64,000 nt of DNA from Brevundimonas subvibrioides (GCA_002280475.1 NCEB01000005.1:1-64000); one strand, 5' to 3'; shown: positions 27,964 through 38,254, numbered from the stretch's first letter. A program made the numbers and translations. Notes: generated by a model from the letters alone, not told the origin.

Positions 27964-30091
27964 TCAAGCCGGGGCCGCCAACTCCACAGTCGCGGGTTCC
28001 CCCGCCTGGGCCGACGACGTCAGCCAGACATGGAACGCCCCCGGCTCGACGGTCGGTTTACCGGCCGCTCCGATGAACTCCAGCTGGGAACGACGGAGGA
28101 TGAATGTCACGGTCTTCGTGTCGCCGGCCCCCAGCGAAACCTTGCGGACATCGCGCAGGCGACGACCGGGCTGGGTCAGGCTTGCGACCCGATCGTGGAT
28201 GTACAGCTGGACCGTCTCCTCGATCGGTCGATCCCCGTCGTTGGTGACCTCAACCGACAGGGTGACCTCGCCGTCCCAGGGCAGGGTCGCCCGGGACGGC
28301 GTCACGCCCCCATAGGTCACACCGCCATAGGTCAGGCCGTGACCGAACGGATAGAGGGCGGTGTTGGTCGTCTCCCACCGCATGCCCCATCTCCCCGCCG
28401 AGGAACCAGGTGACCAGGATGGCATCGGCGTCCTTGACCGCGCCCGACAGTTCCAGCGCCCGGCCGTTGCGCAGCAGAACCACGATCGGCTTTCCGAGAG
28501 AGGCGACGGCCTCGGCCAAGGCACGCTGTGGGCTCGGCACATCGATCTCGGTGCGGGACTGGGCCTCGCCCGACATGCGGCTGCTCTCGCCCAGAGCCAG
28601 GACGATCACGTCGGCGGCGCGCGCCGCGGCGACCGCCGCTTCGATGCCGCCGTCCAGCGCAGCCTCGACATCCGCTCCCTTGGCCACCGTCAGCAGCGCG
28701 GGATCGGTCATGGCCGCGCGGAACCCGGCCGCCAGCGAGACGCGACGGCTTTCGTCGCCCCAGATGGTCCAGGGCCCGAACACATCCAGATCGTCGGCGA
28801 ACGGCCCGATCAGGGCGATCCGCTGGCCGGCGGGCTTCAGAGGCAGGACACCGCCCTCGTTCCTCAGCAGGACGATCGACTTGACCCCGGCCTCGCGAGC
28901 CAGATCGCGATGCTCACGCGAGCCCACGACCAGACGCTCGCGCTCCGGGTCGCAGCCACGATAGGGGTCGTCGAACAGACCCAGGGCCGCCTTGGTCATC
29001 AGCACCCGACGAACGGCCTGGTCCACGCGGGTCACCGGGACCTCGCCGGCCTCGACCAGCCCCGGGATGTGCTCCAGGAACAGGCCCGAGACCATCGACA
29101 TGTCGATCCCGGCCATCAGGGCGATCCGCGCCGCGTCGCGCCCGTCGACCGCGAAGCCGTGCGCGATCAACTCTTGTTCGGAGGTGTAGTCCGAGACCAC
29201 GAAGCCGGTGAAACCCCATTCGTCGCGCAGGATCTGGGTCAGCAGATAGGGATTGCCGCTGGCGGGCACGCCGTTCAGGTCGTTGAAGCCGCTCATCACC
29301 GACAAGGCCCCGGCCTCGAAGGCGGCCTCGAACGGCGGCAGATAGAGGCCCCGCAGCGTGGGGTCCGACATGTCGGTGGTGTTGTAGTCCATTCCCCCTG
29401 CGGCGGCGGAATAGGCGGCGAAATGCTTGGGCGTGGCCAACAGGGCGTCACGATCGGCCAGGCCCCGCTCGCCCTGGAAACCCCTCACGCGGGCAGCGGC
29501 CAGCACCTCGTTCAACCAGACGTCCTCGCCGGCGCCCTCGACCACGCGGCCCCAGCGCTGGTCGCGCGCCACATCGACCATCGGCGCATAGGTCTGGTGA
29601 ACGGCGGACGCCGCGCCTTCCAGGGCCGCCGCCCGCGCGGTGCGGTAGGCCAGGTCCGGATCGAAGGCCGCGGCTTCGGCCAGCGGGACGGGAAAGACCG
29701 TCTTCAGGCCGTGGATGATGTCGGCCGCGAACAGCAGCGGAATTCCCAGCCGGCTCTCTTCGACGGCGATGCGCTGGATGCGGCGGCCCGCGTCGGCGCC
29801 GATGCCGTTGAACAGATTGCCGACCTTGCCCTCGCGGATCATGGCCGTGATCCGCGCGGGGTCGCCCTGACCGTCCAGAGGATTCACGTTCTGGGGGCGG
29901 AACCGGAACGGGTCGCCCAGCAGGTTCAGTTGCCCCGCCTTCTCGGTCAGGGTCATGCGCGCGATCAGGTCGTCGATGCGGCGGGCATGCGACGACATTT
30001 GCGCGGCGGACGGGCTGGCGGTCATGACCATGCTAGCGCCCAAGGCCCCCGCGCCGAACAGGACGCTGCGACGGGATGTGATGCTCGACAC
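27964..30091 (-). pseudogene. GH3 beta-glucosidase broken by an internal frameshifting deletion
   Basis: The first frame (30091 down to about 28381) gives a Tat-type signal (TSRRSVLFGAGALGAS), the GH3 barrel with nucleophile Asp in FVVSDYTSEQE, and the second GH3 domain up to WFLGGEMGHA. The second frame then carries WETTNTALYPFGHGLTYGG and the fibronectin-III-like C-terminus to 27964. In BglX-type enzymes about 40-50 residues (the ADVLFG..NPSG..P..FP region) lie between these points. They are missing and the frame is shifted at about 28378-28390. The start is GTG with AGGAGG upstream. As written the enzyme would be truncated and probably inactive; a sequencing or assembly fault is possible. 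Confidence 0.85.
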
Positions 30092-30117
30092 GAATTCGCG
30101 GACCTCCTGTGATGGAG

Positions 30118-30131
30118 TGTAACCGCTTACA
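30118..30131. promoter_or_regulatory. LacI-family operator-like palindrome
   Basis: TGTAACCGCTTACA is a 14-base palindrome fitting the LacI/GalR pattern TGnAAnCGnTTnCA. It lies 27 bases upstream of the GH3 start and downstream of the MFS gene on the same strand, so it probably controls the GH3 gene separately. The LacI gene in this window may not be its regulator, because its own locus shows a different dyad. Confidence 0.55.
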
Positions 30132-30180
30132 GCGCGCCGCGCCTTCTGTCAGCCCGCCGATGGCTTGATCCGATGACAGA

Positions 30181-31476
30181 TCAGTGTCCGCCGGGGCCCC
30201 CCGCTGCGACGATCGTGCGGGTCCGGGCGCGCGAGGCGAAGACGGCGAAAGCGACGAGGATCGCATAGCCGACCAGAGGCACATAGAAGACCGGGTTCAG
30301 CGTCGGCGCGTTGTCGCCGATGAGTCCGCCGATCAGAGGCAGGATCGCCCCACCGATGATGCCGAAGACCAGCAGGCCCGAGGTCGCCGGCACGGGTGCC
30401 GTCGATCGCTCCAGGGTCAGGGTGAAGATGGTCGGGAACATGATCGAGTTGAAGAAGCCGATGGCGATGGCGGCATAGGCGGCCGTCGTTCCGGTCGTCT
30501 GGGTCACGACCAGGCAGAGGACCGCCGCGACCAGGGTGTTAACGATCAGGATGCGGCTGGCGGGAATCTTGGTGAGCATCAGCAGTCCACCGACCAGGCG
30601 CCCGACCATGGCCCCGCCCCAGTACCAGGCGACCATGCTGCCGGCCGTGGCGAGGGGAATGTCCAGGATCTCCGGGCTGTGCAGGAAGTTGGTCAGCAGG
30701 TCGCCGATCGTCACCTCCGAACCCACATAGAAGAAGATGGCCAGGGCTCCGAACACCGCCCACGGCGACTTCAGCGCCACCAGCGGCGACATCCGGTCCT
30801 CGGCCGTCGGCACCGGGGCGGCGGCGTTGATGGCCTTCCGCGCCGAAAAGATGAAGCCGGCCACGACGGCGAAGAACAGGCCCACGGCCAGGAAGGCGAT
30901 GTCGATGCTGCGCAGGGATTCGGCCCGGGTCGCCGGATCGGTGATCACCGCGTCGGCGGCGAACACGCCCCCGGTCAGCAGGATCGGCGCGGCGAGCAGC
31001 GGCCCCAGCGTCGTGCCGAGCGAGTTGAAGAACTGCGAGAAGTTCAGCCGCGCGTGCGAGCTCTTCTGAGGGCCCAGGGCCGCAACCAGGGGGTTGGCCC
31101 CGACCTGAAGCAGGGTCACGCCCGAGGCGATGACGAACAGGGCGATCAGCACGCCCGGATACCAGTCGACGAGGGTGGCGATCGGCACGATCAGGCAGCC
31201 CGCCACCATGGTCACCAGCGCGAAGATGATCGCCCGGCTGTAGCCCAGCCGCGACAGCAGGGCGGCTGCCGGAATGGAGGCGATGCCGTAGGCGATGAAC
31301 CAGGCGAAGGTCGTCAGTGTCGCCTCGGCGTAGCTCAACTCGAACACGCGTCGCACCGCCGCGATCAGCGGTCCGATCAACGAGGTGACGAAGCCCCAGG
31401 CGAAGAACAGGGTGGTCACATAGGCGAAGGCCAGGCCCGTGCCCCGGGGCGGAGCGGCGTCGGTGACGGTCGTCAT
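30181..31476 (-). CDS. FucP-like sugar MFS transporter
   Basis: A 431-residue major facilitator protein with about twelve membrane segments, of the FucP/GluP sugar:proton symporter group. The N-terminus carries TTLFFAWGFVTSLIGPLI and the middle has the group's NFSQFFNSLGTTLGPL. A Gly-rich QVGANPLVAALG follows segment four. Likely substrates are glucose, galactose or fucose; its place between the TonB receptor and GH3 genes suggests glucose. It reads toward the GH3 gene with 89 bases between. Confidence 0.88.
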   Translation of the reverse strand: MTTVTDAAPPRGTGLAFAYVTTLFFAWGFVTSLIGPLIAAVRRVFELSYAEATLTTFAWFIAYGIASIPAAALLSRLGYSRAIIFALVTMVAGCLIVPIATLVDWYPGVLIALFVIASGVTLLQVGANPLVAALGPQKSSHARLNFSQFFNSLGTTLGPLLAAPILLTGGVFAADAVITDPATRAESLRSIDIAFLAVGLFFAVVAGFIFSARKAINAAAPVPTAEDRMSPLVALKSPWAVFGALAIFFYVGSEVTIGDLLTNFLHSPEILDIPLATAGSMVAWYWGGAMVGRLVGGLLMLTKIPASRILIVNTLVAAVLCLVVTQTTGTTAAYAAIAIGFFNSIMFPTIFTLTLERSTAPVPATSGLLVFGIIGGAILPLIGGLIGDNAPTLNPVFYVPLVGYAILVAFAVFASRARTRTIVAAGGPGGH

Positions 31477-31603
31477 GGGATGGCCTCTTTCCTCGTCGGA
31501 CGTTGTCCGCCCGTCAGTGCTTGGATGGGATGGGTCGCCCGGATCGGGGTCGGCGTCCAGACGCTTCGTCCGCTCCCGTTACCAAAAGTCATGGTCCGAA
31601 ACG

Positions 31604-31635
31604 AAAAGCGGCCGCGCGGATCGCTCCGCGCGGCC
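31604..31635 (-). terminator. Hairpin terminator downstream of the TonB receptor gene
   Basis: GGCCGCGCGGA (31610-31620) pairs perfectly with TCCGCGCGGCC (31625-31635) around a four-base loop. On the minus strand, the direction of the receptor gene that ends at 31710, the hairpin is followed by GCTTTTCG, a short T-rich tail. Confidence 0.7.
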
Positions 31636-31709
31636 AGGTTCGCCTCAGGAGGAGGCGACCGGTCCCCAGCCCTTCAGGGAGAGGCGAAAGAACCGGTCAA
31701 ACCGCGTCA

Positions 31710-34499
31710 TCAGTAGCGATAGTTGAGACCGATCAGGAAGGTCCGGCCATAGGTCTGGTAGTCGATGACCTGACGCTCATCGCCGTTGTTGAAGGTGACG
31801 AACGGCTCGTCGGTCAGGTTGTTGACCTGGAACAGGACCGAGGCCCCTTCGAGGATGCCGGACTGGAACTCGTATCCGATCTGGGCGTCCACGACGCTTT
31901 CTTCGGCAACCGAGCGCAGGGTGCGCCCGTTGCCGAAGCCGGCGACCTCGCCCAGGAAGTCGGAGCGGTAGCGGTTGGAGGCGCGCAGCTGCCAGCCGTC
32001 GTTCTCATAGTAGACGGTCAGGTTGGCGACGGTTTCCGACAGACCGGGCAGGGGCGTCGTGTTGACCCCGTCCGGCGTGATCTCGCTCTCGGTCTGGGAG
32101 ATCGAGAACTGGGCACCGAAGCCTTCCAGGGCCGGATGGAAGATGTCGAACGGCGTCGACAACGCGAACTCGATGCCCTGGATGAAGCCGCCGTCCCCGT
32201 TGTCCGGCGCCGACACGACGCCCTGGTTGATGACGGGCACGATGCCGCCGGTCGGATAGCCGGTGAAATCGAAGATCTGGCTTCTGTTGAAGACGAAGGT
32301 CTCCAGATCCTTGTAGAAGGCCGCGATCGAGACATAGCCGCCACGATTGGCGAAATACCGTTCCCACGACACGTCGACGACGTTGGCCAGGGTCGGACGC
32401 AGGTCCGGATTGCCGCCACCGCCGCCCCAGGGCGAGTTCTGGTCGGGACGAGCCAGGGCGTTGTTGTTCTGGACGTTGAAGCTGTAGTTCCGCGAGGCGC
32501 GCATGTCGTCCATGCGCGGGCGGGCCAGGGTGCGGGCCGCCGCGAACCGCAGATAGGTGTCCGGCGCCATCTCGAAGATCAGGTTGGCGGCGGGCAGGAA
32601 CTCCTCGTACTCGGCCCCGCCCGAGACCGGGATCGACAAGGTGCCGGCGCCGGTGCCGGAGGCCGCGAAGCCGTCCGAGCTCTGGTCGGTGCCGACATAC
32701 TGCATGCCGATGTTGCCGCGCAGCGGCACGCCTTCGAACATCGTGTCGATGCCCAGCTGGACATAGGCCGTCGTGACGTTTTCGGTGACTTCCCAGTTGC
32801 CGGACTGGACGTCCGCATTGGGGTTGCGGACCTGATTGTAGAAGCCCGAGTTCACAAGGCCCAAAGCGTCATAGCTGAGGACGCCACCCAGCCCGAGGTA
32901 GGTCAGCTGCGTCGCCGGCAGAAGGAAGCCGGCCGGAACCGCTACTGTGGCCCCGCCAGGGACGCCCAGGAAGAATTGGTCGTTGACGAAGCTCTTCTCG
33001 CGCTCGGAGATGTTCACGCCGAACTTGATGTCCGAGAAGGGCCCGCCCTCGGTGAAGGTGTGGCGCGCCTCAAGGCGCACGGCGCGGATCTCGTCCTCGA
33101 TCGAGGGGGTGTTCAGATAGCCGTCCTGACCGCCGGGGATGATGTCGCCACCCCAGCCCTGCGGGCTGGTCAGGCGGATCAGGTTCGGATCGGCATAGTT
33201 CAGTTGGCTGGTGAAGACCGCGACGTTGTCGTCGTCTAGCCGGAAGCCCAGCGTGTCCAGAGCTCCGGCGATGTCGCGACCCGTGCCAGCATAGGTCTCC
33301 AGCACCACGTCCTGACGCTCCACCTTGGACAGGCTGAGGTCGGCCATGAAGGACCAGCTGTCGGTCGCGTCGAAAACGGTGTTCCAGCCGACCGAGGTGA
33401 TCTCGCTGTCACGGGTGTTGACGTCGTTACGGATGACGCCCTTGACGTTGGCGAAGGTGCCGGCGGTAACGAAGCCATCTGACACCGTCGATCCAGGCTG
33501 CAGCACGGGCCCCGGACGGCAGGTCGGGGTCTGCACCTGAGGCGTCCCACACGCGCCCGACGATCCGCCCCACCAGAGCGGGAACTCGATGCCGCGCAGG
33601 ATCTGGGTGTTCTCGAACTGCGAGTAGAAGGCATCGATCGTGGAGCGGAAGCGGTCGTTGGGGCGGAACTCGACCGTTCCCATGAAGCCGTCGCGCTCCA
33701 GCTCGGACGACATGACATAGGGCTTGACGCCGCCGAGGATGAAGTCGCCGGCTGCCGTCGTCGGATAGCCCCAGCTGTTGTAGCGTTCGGACTGATACGG
33801 GCTCTCGATGTGGGCATAGCCCAGGGCGATGCCGATCGTATCGTCGGCGAACTGGTCGATGTAGGACACCGAATACCGGACGCCGTTATCGGTCGTGCCC
33901 GAGTTCAGGGCACCGATGTCGTTCTGCTCGTAGCGGACGTTGGCGGCGATGGCGCGACGACCGTAGGCCAGCGGACGGATGGTCTGCAGATCGACCGTTC
34001 CGGCCAGGCCCTGGCCGATCAGCTGGGCGTCCGGGGTCTTGTAGATGGTCACGCCACCCAGCAGTTCCGACGGATACTGGTCGAACTCCACGCCCCGGTT
34101 GTCGCCGGTGGTGACCTGTTCGCGGCCGTTCAGCAGGGCGGTGGTGAAATCGGGGCCCAGGCCGCGGATCGAGATCAGCTGACCGCGACCATCCAGCCGC
34201 TGGACCGTCAGGCCCGGCAGGCGAGCCAGCGATTCGGCGATCGACACGTCCGGCAGCTTGCCGATGTCCTCGGCGGTGATGACCTCGACGATCGAACTGC
34301 TGCGCGCCTTGGCGGCGATGGAGCTCTGGATCGAGGCCCGGATGCCGGTGACGATGATCTCGTCGACCTCGGTGGCGTCCTGCTGCGGCGCGGCGTCGGC
34401 GCTCTGGGCCTGGGTGGTTCCGGCGAAGGCCAGGGCGGCGAGAACGCCGAGGGCGCCTCCCGACAGCAGGCGCGCGCGCATGGTGGTGCGATGGCTCAT
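31710..34499 (-). CDS. TonB-dependent receptor for maltodextrin-type glucans
   Basis: A 929-residue outer-membrane receptor. A signal peptide ending TTQAQS is followed by a TonB-box-like stretch (EVDEIIVTGIRAS), the plug domain (VITAEDIGKLPDVSIAESL and SIRGLGPDFTTALLNGRE), and a large beta-barrel ending in the aromatic NYRY. The plug sequence resembles receptors of the Caulobacter MalA and Xanthomonas CUT type. It is divergent from the amylase gene and its upstream region holds a GCAAA/TTGC dyad. The maltodextrin substrate is inferred from neighbours, not from the barrel. Confidence 0.9.
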   Translation of the reverse strand: MSHRTTMRARLLSGGALGVLAALAFAGTTQAQSADAAPQQDATEVDEIIVTGIRASIQSSIAAKARSSSIVEVITAEDIGKLPDVSIAESLARLPGLTVQRLDGRGQLISIRGLGPDFTTALLNGREQVTTGDNRGVEFDQYPSELLGGVTIYKTPDAQLIGQGLAGTVDLQTIRPLAYGRRAIAANVRYEQNDIGALNSGTTDNGVRYSVSYIDQFADDTIGIALGYAHIESPYQSERYNSWGYPTTAAGDFILGGVKPYVMSSELERDGFMGTVEFRPNDRFRSTIDAFYSQFENTQILRGIEFPLWWGGSSGACGTPQVQTPTCRPGPVLQPGSTVSDGFVTAGTFANVKGVIRNDVNTRDSEITSVGWNTVFDATDSWSFMADLSLSKVERQDVVLETYAGTGRDIAGALDTLGFRLDDDNVAVFTSQLNYADPNLIRLTSPQGWGGDIIPGGQDGYLNTPSIEDEIRAVRLEARHTFTEGGPFSDIKFGVNISEREKSFVNDQFFLGVPGGATVAVPAGFLLPATQLTYLGLGGVLSYDALGLVNSGFYNQVRNPNADVQSGNWEVTENVTTAYVQLGIDTMFEGVPLRGNIGMQYVGTDQSSDGFAASGTGAGTLSIPVSGGAEYEEFLPAANLIFEMAPDTYLRFAAARTLARPRMDDMRASRNYSFNVQNNNALARPDQNSPWGGGGGNPDLRPTLANVVDVSWERYFANRGGYVSIAAFYKDLETFVFNRSQIFDFTGYPTGGIVPVINQGVVSAPDNGDGGFIQGIEFALSTPFDIFHPALEGFGAQFSISQTESEITPDGVNTTPLPGLSETVANLTVYYENDGWQLRASNRYRSDFLGEVAGFGNGRTLRSVAEESVVDAQIGYEFQSGILEGASVLFQVNNLTDEPFVTFNNGDERQVIDYQTYGRTFLIGLNYRY

Positions 34500-34556
34500 T
34501 CTCTTCCTCCCTCGAGGTCGTCGCGCGTTTCTGACGAAGCGATCCGGACCCGGTTC

Positions 34557-34568
34557 GCAAAAATATGC
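34557..34568. promoter_or_regulatory. Operator-like dyad upstream of the receptor gene
   Basis: GCAAAAATATGC at 34557-34568, 58 bases upstream of the receptor start. It agrees at nine of twelve positions with GCAAAATCTTGC near the amylase promoter. Another TGCAA...TTGCA pair spans 34566-34588. These are candidates for the LacI regulator encoded at 38.3-39.3 kb. Confidence 0.4.
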
Positions 34569-34701
34569 AAACTATTGTCGATCTTGCAAGCCCGTAATGC
34601 AGGAGGCGGAAAGAAGGCGGGCCCCGCCGTGGGGCGAATCCGGCTATTACTGCGCTGCAACATCTCCACAGCGGCGCGCTCGACGGCCTGTCGTTGCGCC
34701 A

Positions 34702-34735
34702 TTGACACCCCGGCCACGGGCTGCAAAATCTTGCA
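34702..34735 (+). promoter_or_regulatory. Amylase promoter with overlapping operator
   Basis: TTGACAC at 34702-34708 and GCAAAATC at 34723-34730, 14 bases apart, fit the Caulobacter housekeeping promoter pattern (TTGACGS, then GCTANAWC). The palindrome TGCAAAATCTTGCA at 34722-34735 covers the -10 element, a position where a LacI-type repressor would block RNA polymerase. The amylase start follows at 34791. Confidence 0.55.
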
Positions 34736-34790
34736 AAGAGATCGCGCGCCACGTTCGTTCGCGACCGAAGGAAATGCGAAGGAGGGCGCG

Positions 34791-36590
34791 ATGCGCTCAC
34801 GGACACGCCGTACCACGGCGGCCCACATCCTGGCGGGATTGGCCGGGGCCGTCTGCCTCGCGGCCAGCCAGACGGCGGCCCAGAACGCCGCCGACTATCG
34901 TGATCGCCTGCCCCAGGACGAGGTCATCTACTTCCTGCTGCCCGACCGGTTCGCCAACGGCGATCCCTCCAACGACACCGGCGGCATCCCCGGCGGACGT
35001 CTGGATCACGGCTTCGACCCGACGCACGAGGGCTTCTACCACGGCGGCGATCTGGCGGGCGTGATCGAGCGGCTGGACTACATCCAGGGCCTGGGCGCGA
35101 CCGCCATCTGGATGGCCCCCATCTTCAAGAACAAGCCGGTCCAGGGCGAACCGGGCCGCGAGTTCGCCGGATCGCACGGCTACTGGATCACCGATTTCAC
35201 CCGCGTCGACCCCCACTTCGGCGAGGACGCCGACATGCGCGCCCTGGTCGAGGCGGCCCATGCGCGCGGGATGAAGGTCTATATGGACATCGTCGCCAAC
35301 CATACGGCCGACGTGATCCGCTATCGCGAGTGTCCCCAGAACGACTGCGCTTACCGCAGCCGCGCGGACTACCCTTACACCCGGCGCGGAGGGGTCGAGG
35401 GCGCGCTGATCAACGAGGGCTTCGACGGCACCAACTTCGATCGCCTGACCCGACCGGACTACGCCTATACGCCCTACGTCCCCGAGGGCGAGGAGACGGT
35501 CAAGGTCCCCGCCTGGCTGAACGATCCGATCTACTATCACAACCGGGGCGACACGACGTTCCGCAACGAGAGCTCGACCGACGGGGGCTTCGCGGGCCTC
35601 GACGACCTGATGACCGAGCATCCGCGCGTCATCGAGGGGATGATCGAGATCTTCGGCGGCTGGATCGACCGCTACAAGATCGACGGCTTCCGCATCGACA
35701 CGGCCAAGCACGTCAACCCGGAGTTCTGGCAGGCCTTCGTGCCGGCGATGGAGGCGCGCGCCGAGGCCAACGGCATCCCGAACTTCCACATCTTCGGCGA
35801 GGTCTATGACGTCGATCCGGCCCAGCTGGCGCGCTACACCCGGGTCGATCGCTATCCCACCGTGCTGGACTTCGGCTTCCAGTCGACCGTGACCGACCTG
35901 GTGGCCAAGGACGTGCCGCCGGACCGTCTGGCCCGACTGTTCTCGACTGACGTCCTTTACGAGGGCGGCGAGGCGGCGGCGCTGGGCCTGCCGACCTTCC
36001 TCGGCAACCACGACATGGGCCGGATCGGCAACTTCATCCTGACGGCCAAGCCGGACATCTCGGACGCCGAGCTGCTGGCCCGCTCCACCCTGGCCCACGC
36101 CTTTCTGATGTTCAGCCGGGGCGCGCCAACGATCTACTACGGCGACGAACAGGGCTTCGCCGGCGACGGCGGCTATGGCGGCGCGCGCCAGGACATGGCG
36201 GCGACGCAGGTGGCCAGTTACAGGGACGACCGCGTGGTCGGCGGGTCCAGCGACGCCTTCTCGACCCAGGCTCCGCTTTATCGCGCCATCTCCGACATGG
36301 CCAGCATCCGCGCCGCCCACCCCCGCCTCCGGCGCGGTCTGCAGACCGTGCGCTTCGCGACCGAGGAACCCGGGCTGTTCGCCGTTACCCGCGCGATCGA
36401 CGGCGAAACCGGCGAGACCCTGATCGTCTACAACACCTCGACCGCGGAGATTTCGGCGAACATCGAGGTGGACGCGGCCTCGTCGGAATGGTCCTCCTTG
36501 CGGGGAACCTGTCCAGGCGTCGCGACGGCCCCGGCCAGCGTGCGGGTCACCGTTCCGGCCCTCGACTTTGTGATCTGTTCTTCCAACTAG
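34791..36590 (+). CDS. Exported GH13 alpha-amylase (SusA/cyclomaltodextrinase-like)
   Basis: A 599-residue glycoside hydrolase family 13 enzyme with a signal peptide ending near SQTAAQ, hence periplasmic or surface. Family landmarks are VIYFLLPDRFANGDPSND, MDIVANH (region I), GFRIDTAKHV with the nucleophile Asp near residue 302 (region II), FGEVYD with the acid Glu (region III) and FLGNHD (region IV). A beta-sandwich C-domain ends the protein. It should cut maltodextrins imported by the divergent receptor. GGAGGGC precedes the ATG; the upstream open frame is not coding. The alpha-glucosidase gene follows after 8 bases. Confidence 0.93.
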   Translation: MRSRTRRTTAAHILAGLAGAVCLAASQTAAQNAADYRDRLPQDEVIYFLLPDRFANGDPSNDTGGIPGGRLDHGFDPTHEGFYHGGDLAGVIERLDYIQGLGATAIWMAPIFKNKPVQGEPGREFAGSHGYWITDFTRVDPHFGEDADMRALVEAAHARGMKVYMDIVANHTADVIRYRECPQNDCAYRSRADYPYTRRGGVEGALINEGFDGTNFDRLTRPDYAYTPYVPEGEETVKVPAWLNDPIYYHNRGDTTFRNESSTDGGFAGLDDLMTEHPRVIEGMIEIFGGWIDRYKIDGFRIDTAKHVNPEFWQAFVPAMEARAEANGIPNFHIFGEVYDVDPAQLARYTRVDRYPTVLDFGFQSTVTDLVAKDVPPDRLARLFSTDVLYEGGEAAALGLPTFLGNHDMGRIGNFILTAKPDISDAELLARSTLAHAFLMFSRGAPTIYYGDEQGFAGDGGYGGARQDMAATQVASYRDDRVVGGSSDAFSTQAPLYRAISDMASIRAAHPRLRRGLQTVRFATEEPGLFAVTRAIDGETGETLIVYNTSTAEISANIEVDAASSEWSSLRGTCPGVATAPASVRVTVPALDFVICSSN

Positions 36591-36598
36591 GTGCGCGT

Positions 36599-38248
36599 TT
36601 GACTCTCGAAGCCCTGAGCCCCCGGACGCGCCCCCTGTCGGACGCCCCTCCCGCCCCCCGGCATGAATGGTGGCGCGGCGCGGTGATCTATCAGGTCTAT
36701 CCCCGCAGCTTCGCCGACACCAACGGCGACGGCATCGGCGACCTGCCCGGCGTGACCGCCCATCTGGAGCACATCGCGTCCCTGGGCGTGGACGGGGTGT
36801 GGCTGTCGCCCTTCTTCACCTCGCCGATGAAGGACTTCGGCTATGACGTCGCGGACTACCTGGGCATCGACCCGATCTTCGGCACGATGGCCGACTTCGA
36901 CCGGCTGGTGGAAAAGGCGCACCGGCTGGGCCTGAAGGTCATCATCGACCAGGTCTATTCCCACACCTCGGACCTGCACGCCTGGTTCCAGGAAAGCCGC
37001 CAGGACCAAGCGAACCCCAGGGCCGACTGGTACGTCTGGGCCGATCCCAAGCCGGACGGCACCCCGCCGTCGAACTGGCAGTCGGTGTTCGGTGGCCCGG
37101 CCTGGACCTGGGACGCGCGCCGGCACCAGTACTACATGCACAACTTCCTGAAGGAGCAGCCGCAACTGAACGTCAGGAACCCCGAGGTGCAGGAGGCCCT
37201 GTTGTCCGTCGCGCGGTTCTGGCTGGACCGGGGTGTCGACGGCTTCCGCTGCGACGCGCTGAACTTTTCGATGCACGACCCGGCCCTGACCGACAATCCG
37301 CCGGTGACGACGCCGGGAAAGCGCACTCGCCCGTTCGACTTCCAGCACCACGACCACAACCAGTCCCACCCGGACATCCTGCGGTTCCTGACCCGGCTGC
37401 GCGAGGTGGCCGACAGCTATGGCGATGACCGTTTCCTCGTCGCCGAGGTCGGGGGCGAAAAGGCCAACGAGGAGATGAAGCTCTACACCCAGGGCTCCGA
37501 TCGGCTGCATTCGGCCTACGGATTTCTCTATCTCTACGCCGACCGGCTGACGACCGACCTGGTCGATCGCGGTCCCGCCATGTGGCCGGGAACGGCGGGC
37601 GAGGGCTGGCCGTCCTGGACCTTCTCGAACCACGATGCGCCCCGAGCCCTGTCTCGATGGGTGGAGGGGCGCGATCCCAAGGCCTTCGCCCAAATGGCCC
37701 TGTTGCTGCTGGTGGCGCTGCGCGGAAACGTCTTCGTCTATCAGGGCGAGGAGCTGGGCCTACCCCAGGCGGAGGTGCCGTTCGACCGGCTGGTCGATCC
37801 CGAGGCCATCGCCAACTGGCCAGAGACCCTCGGCCGCGACGGTGCCCGCACACCCATGCCCTGGAAGTCCGACCACGGCCACGCCGGCTTCTCGGAGGCC
37901 GAGCCCTGGCTGCCGGTCGACCCGCGCCACCGCGCCCTGGCCGTCGAGGCCCAGGAGCGGGACCCGGGCGCGACCTTGCATCTGGCGCGCCGCCTGATCG
38001 CCCTGAGGAAGGCGCATCCCGCGCTGCGAACCGGGGCGATGACCATGCTGGAGTCCCGGGAGCACCTGCTGCTGTTCACGCGGCGAGAGGGAAACGAGAC
38101 CCTGCTGTGCGCCTTCAACCTGGGCCACGATCCGGTCGCCTGGACCCCGCCTCAGGGCTGGCGCGTCGTGGAGGCCGTGAACTGTCCCGATCCGCGCGCG
38201 GGCACGCTTTCGCCGCTGGCCGGGCTGGTGCTGAGCGAGCCTCGCTAG
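36599..38248 (+). CDS. GH13 alpha-glucosidase
   Basis: A 549-residue GH13 enzyme of the oligo-1,6-glucosidase/alpha-glucosidase group. Family points are WWRGAVIYQVYPRSFADTNGDGIGDLPG, DQVYSHTSD (region I), GVDGFRCDALNF (nucleophile Asp), VAEVGGE (acid Glu) and FSNHDAPRALSR. No signal peptide, so cytosolic. No ATG precedes the domain in frame; TTG at 36599 is the best start and gives LTLEALSPRT as the head. It would release glucose from short oligosaccharides brought in by the SLC45-type carrier. The LacI gene is convergent. Confidence 0.9.
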   Translation: MTLEALSPRTRPLSDAPPAPRHEWWRGAVIYQVYPRSFADTNGDGIGDLPGVTAHLEHIASLGVDGVWLSPFFTSPMKDFGYDVADYLGIDPIFGTMADFDRLVEKAHRLGLKVIIDQVYSHTSDLHAWFQESRQDQANPRADWYVWADPKPDGTPPSNWQSVFGGPAWTWDARRHQYYMHNFLKEQPQLNVRNPEVQEALLSVARFWLDRGVDGFRCDALNFSMHDPALTDNPPVTTPGKRTRPFDFQHHDHNQSHPDILRFLTRLREVADSYGDDRFLVAEVGGEKANEEMKLYTQGSDRLHSAYGFLYLYADRLTTDLVDRGPAMWPGTAGEGWPSWTFSNHDAPRALSRWVEGRDPKAFAQMALLLLVALRGNVFVYQGEELGLPQAEVPFDRLVDPEAIANWPETLGRDGARTPMPWKSDHGHAGFSEAEPWLPVDPRHRALAVEAQERDPGATLHLARRLIALRKAHPALRTGAMTMLESREHLLLFTRREGNETLLCAFNLGHDPVAWTPPQGWRVVEAVNCPDPRAGTLSPLAGLVLSEPR

Positions 38249-38254
38249 ATGCCC

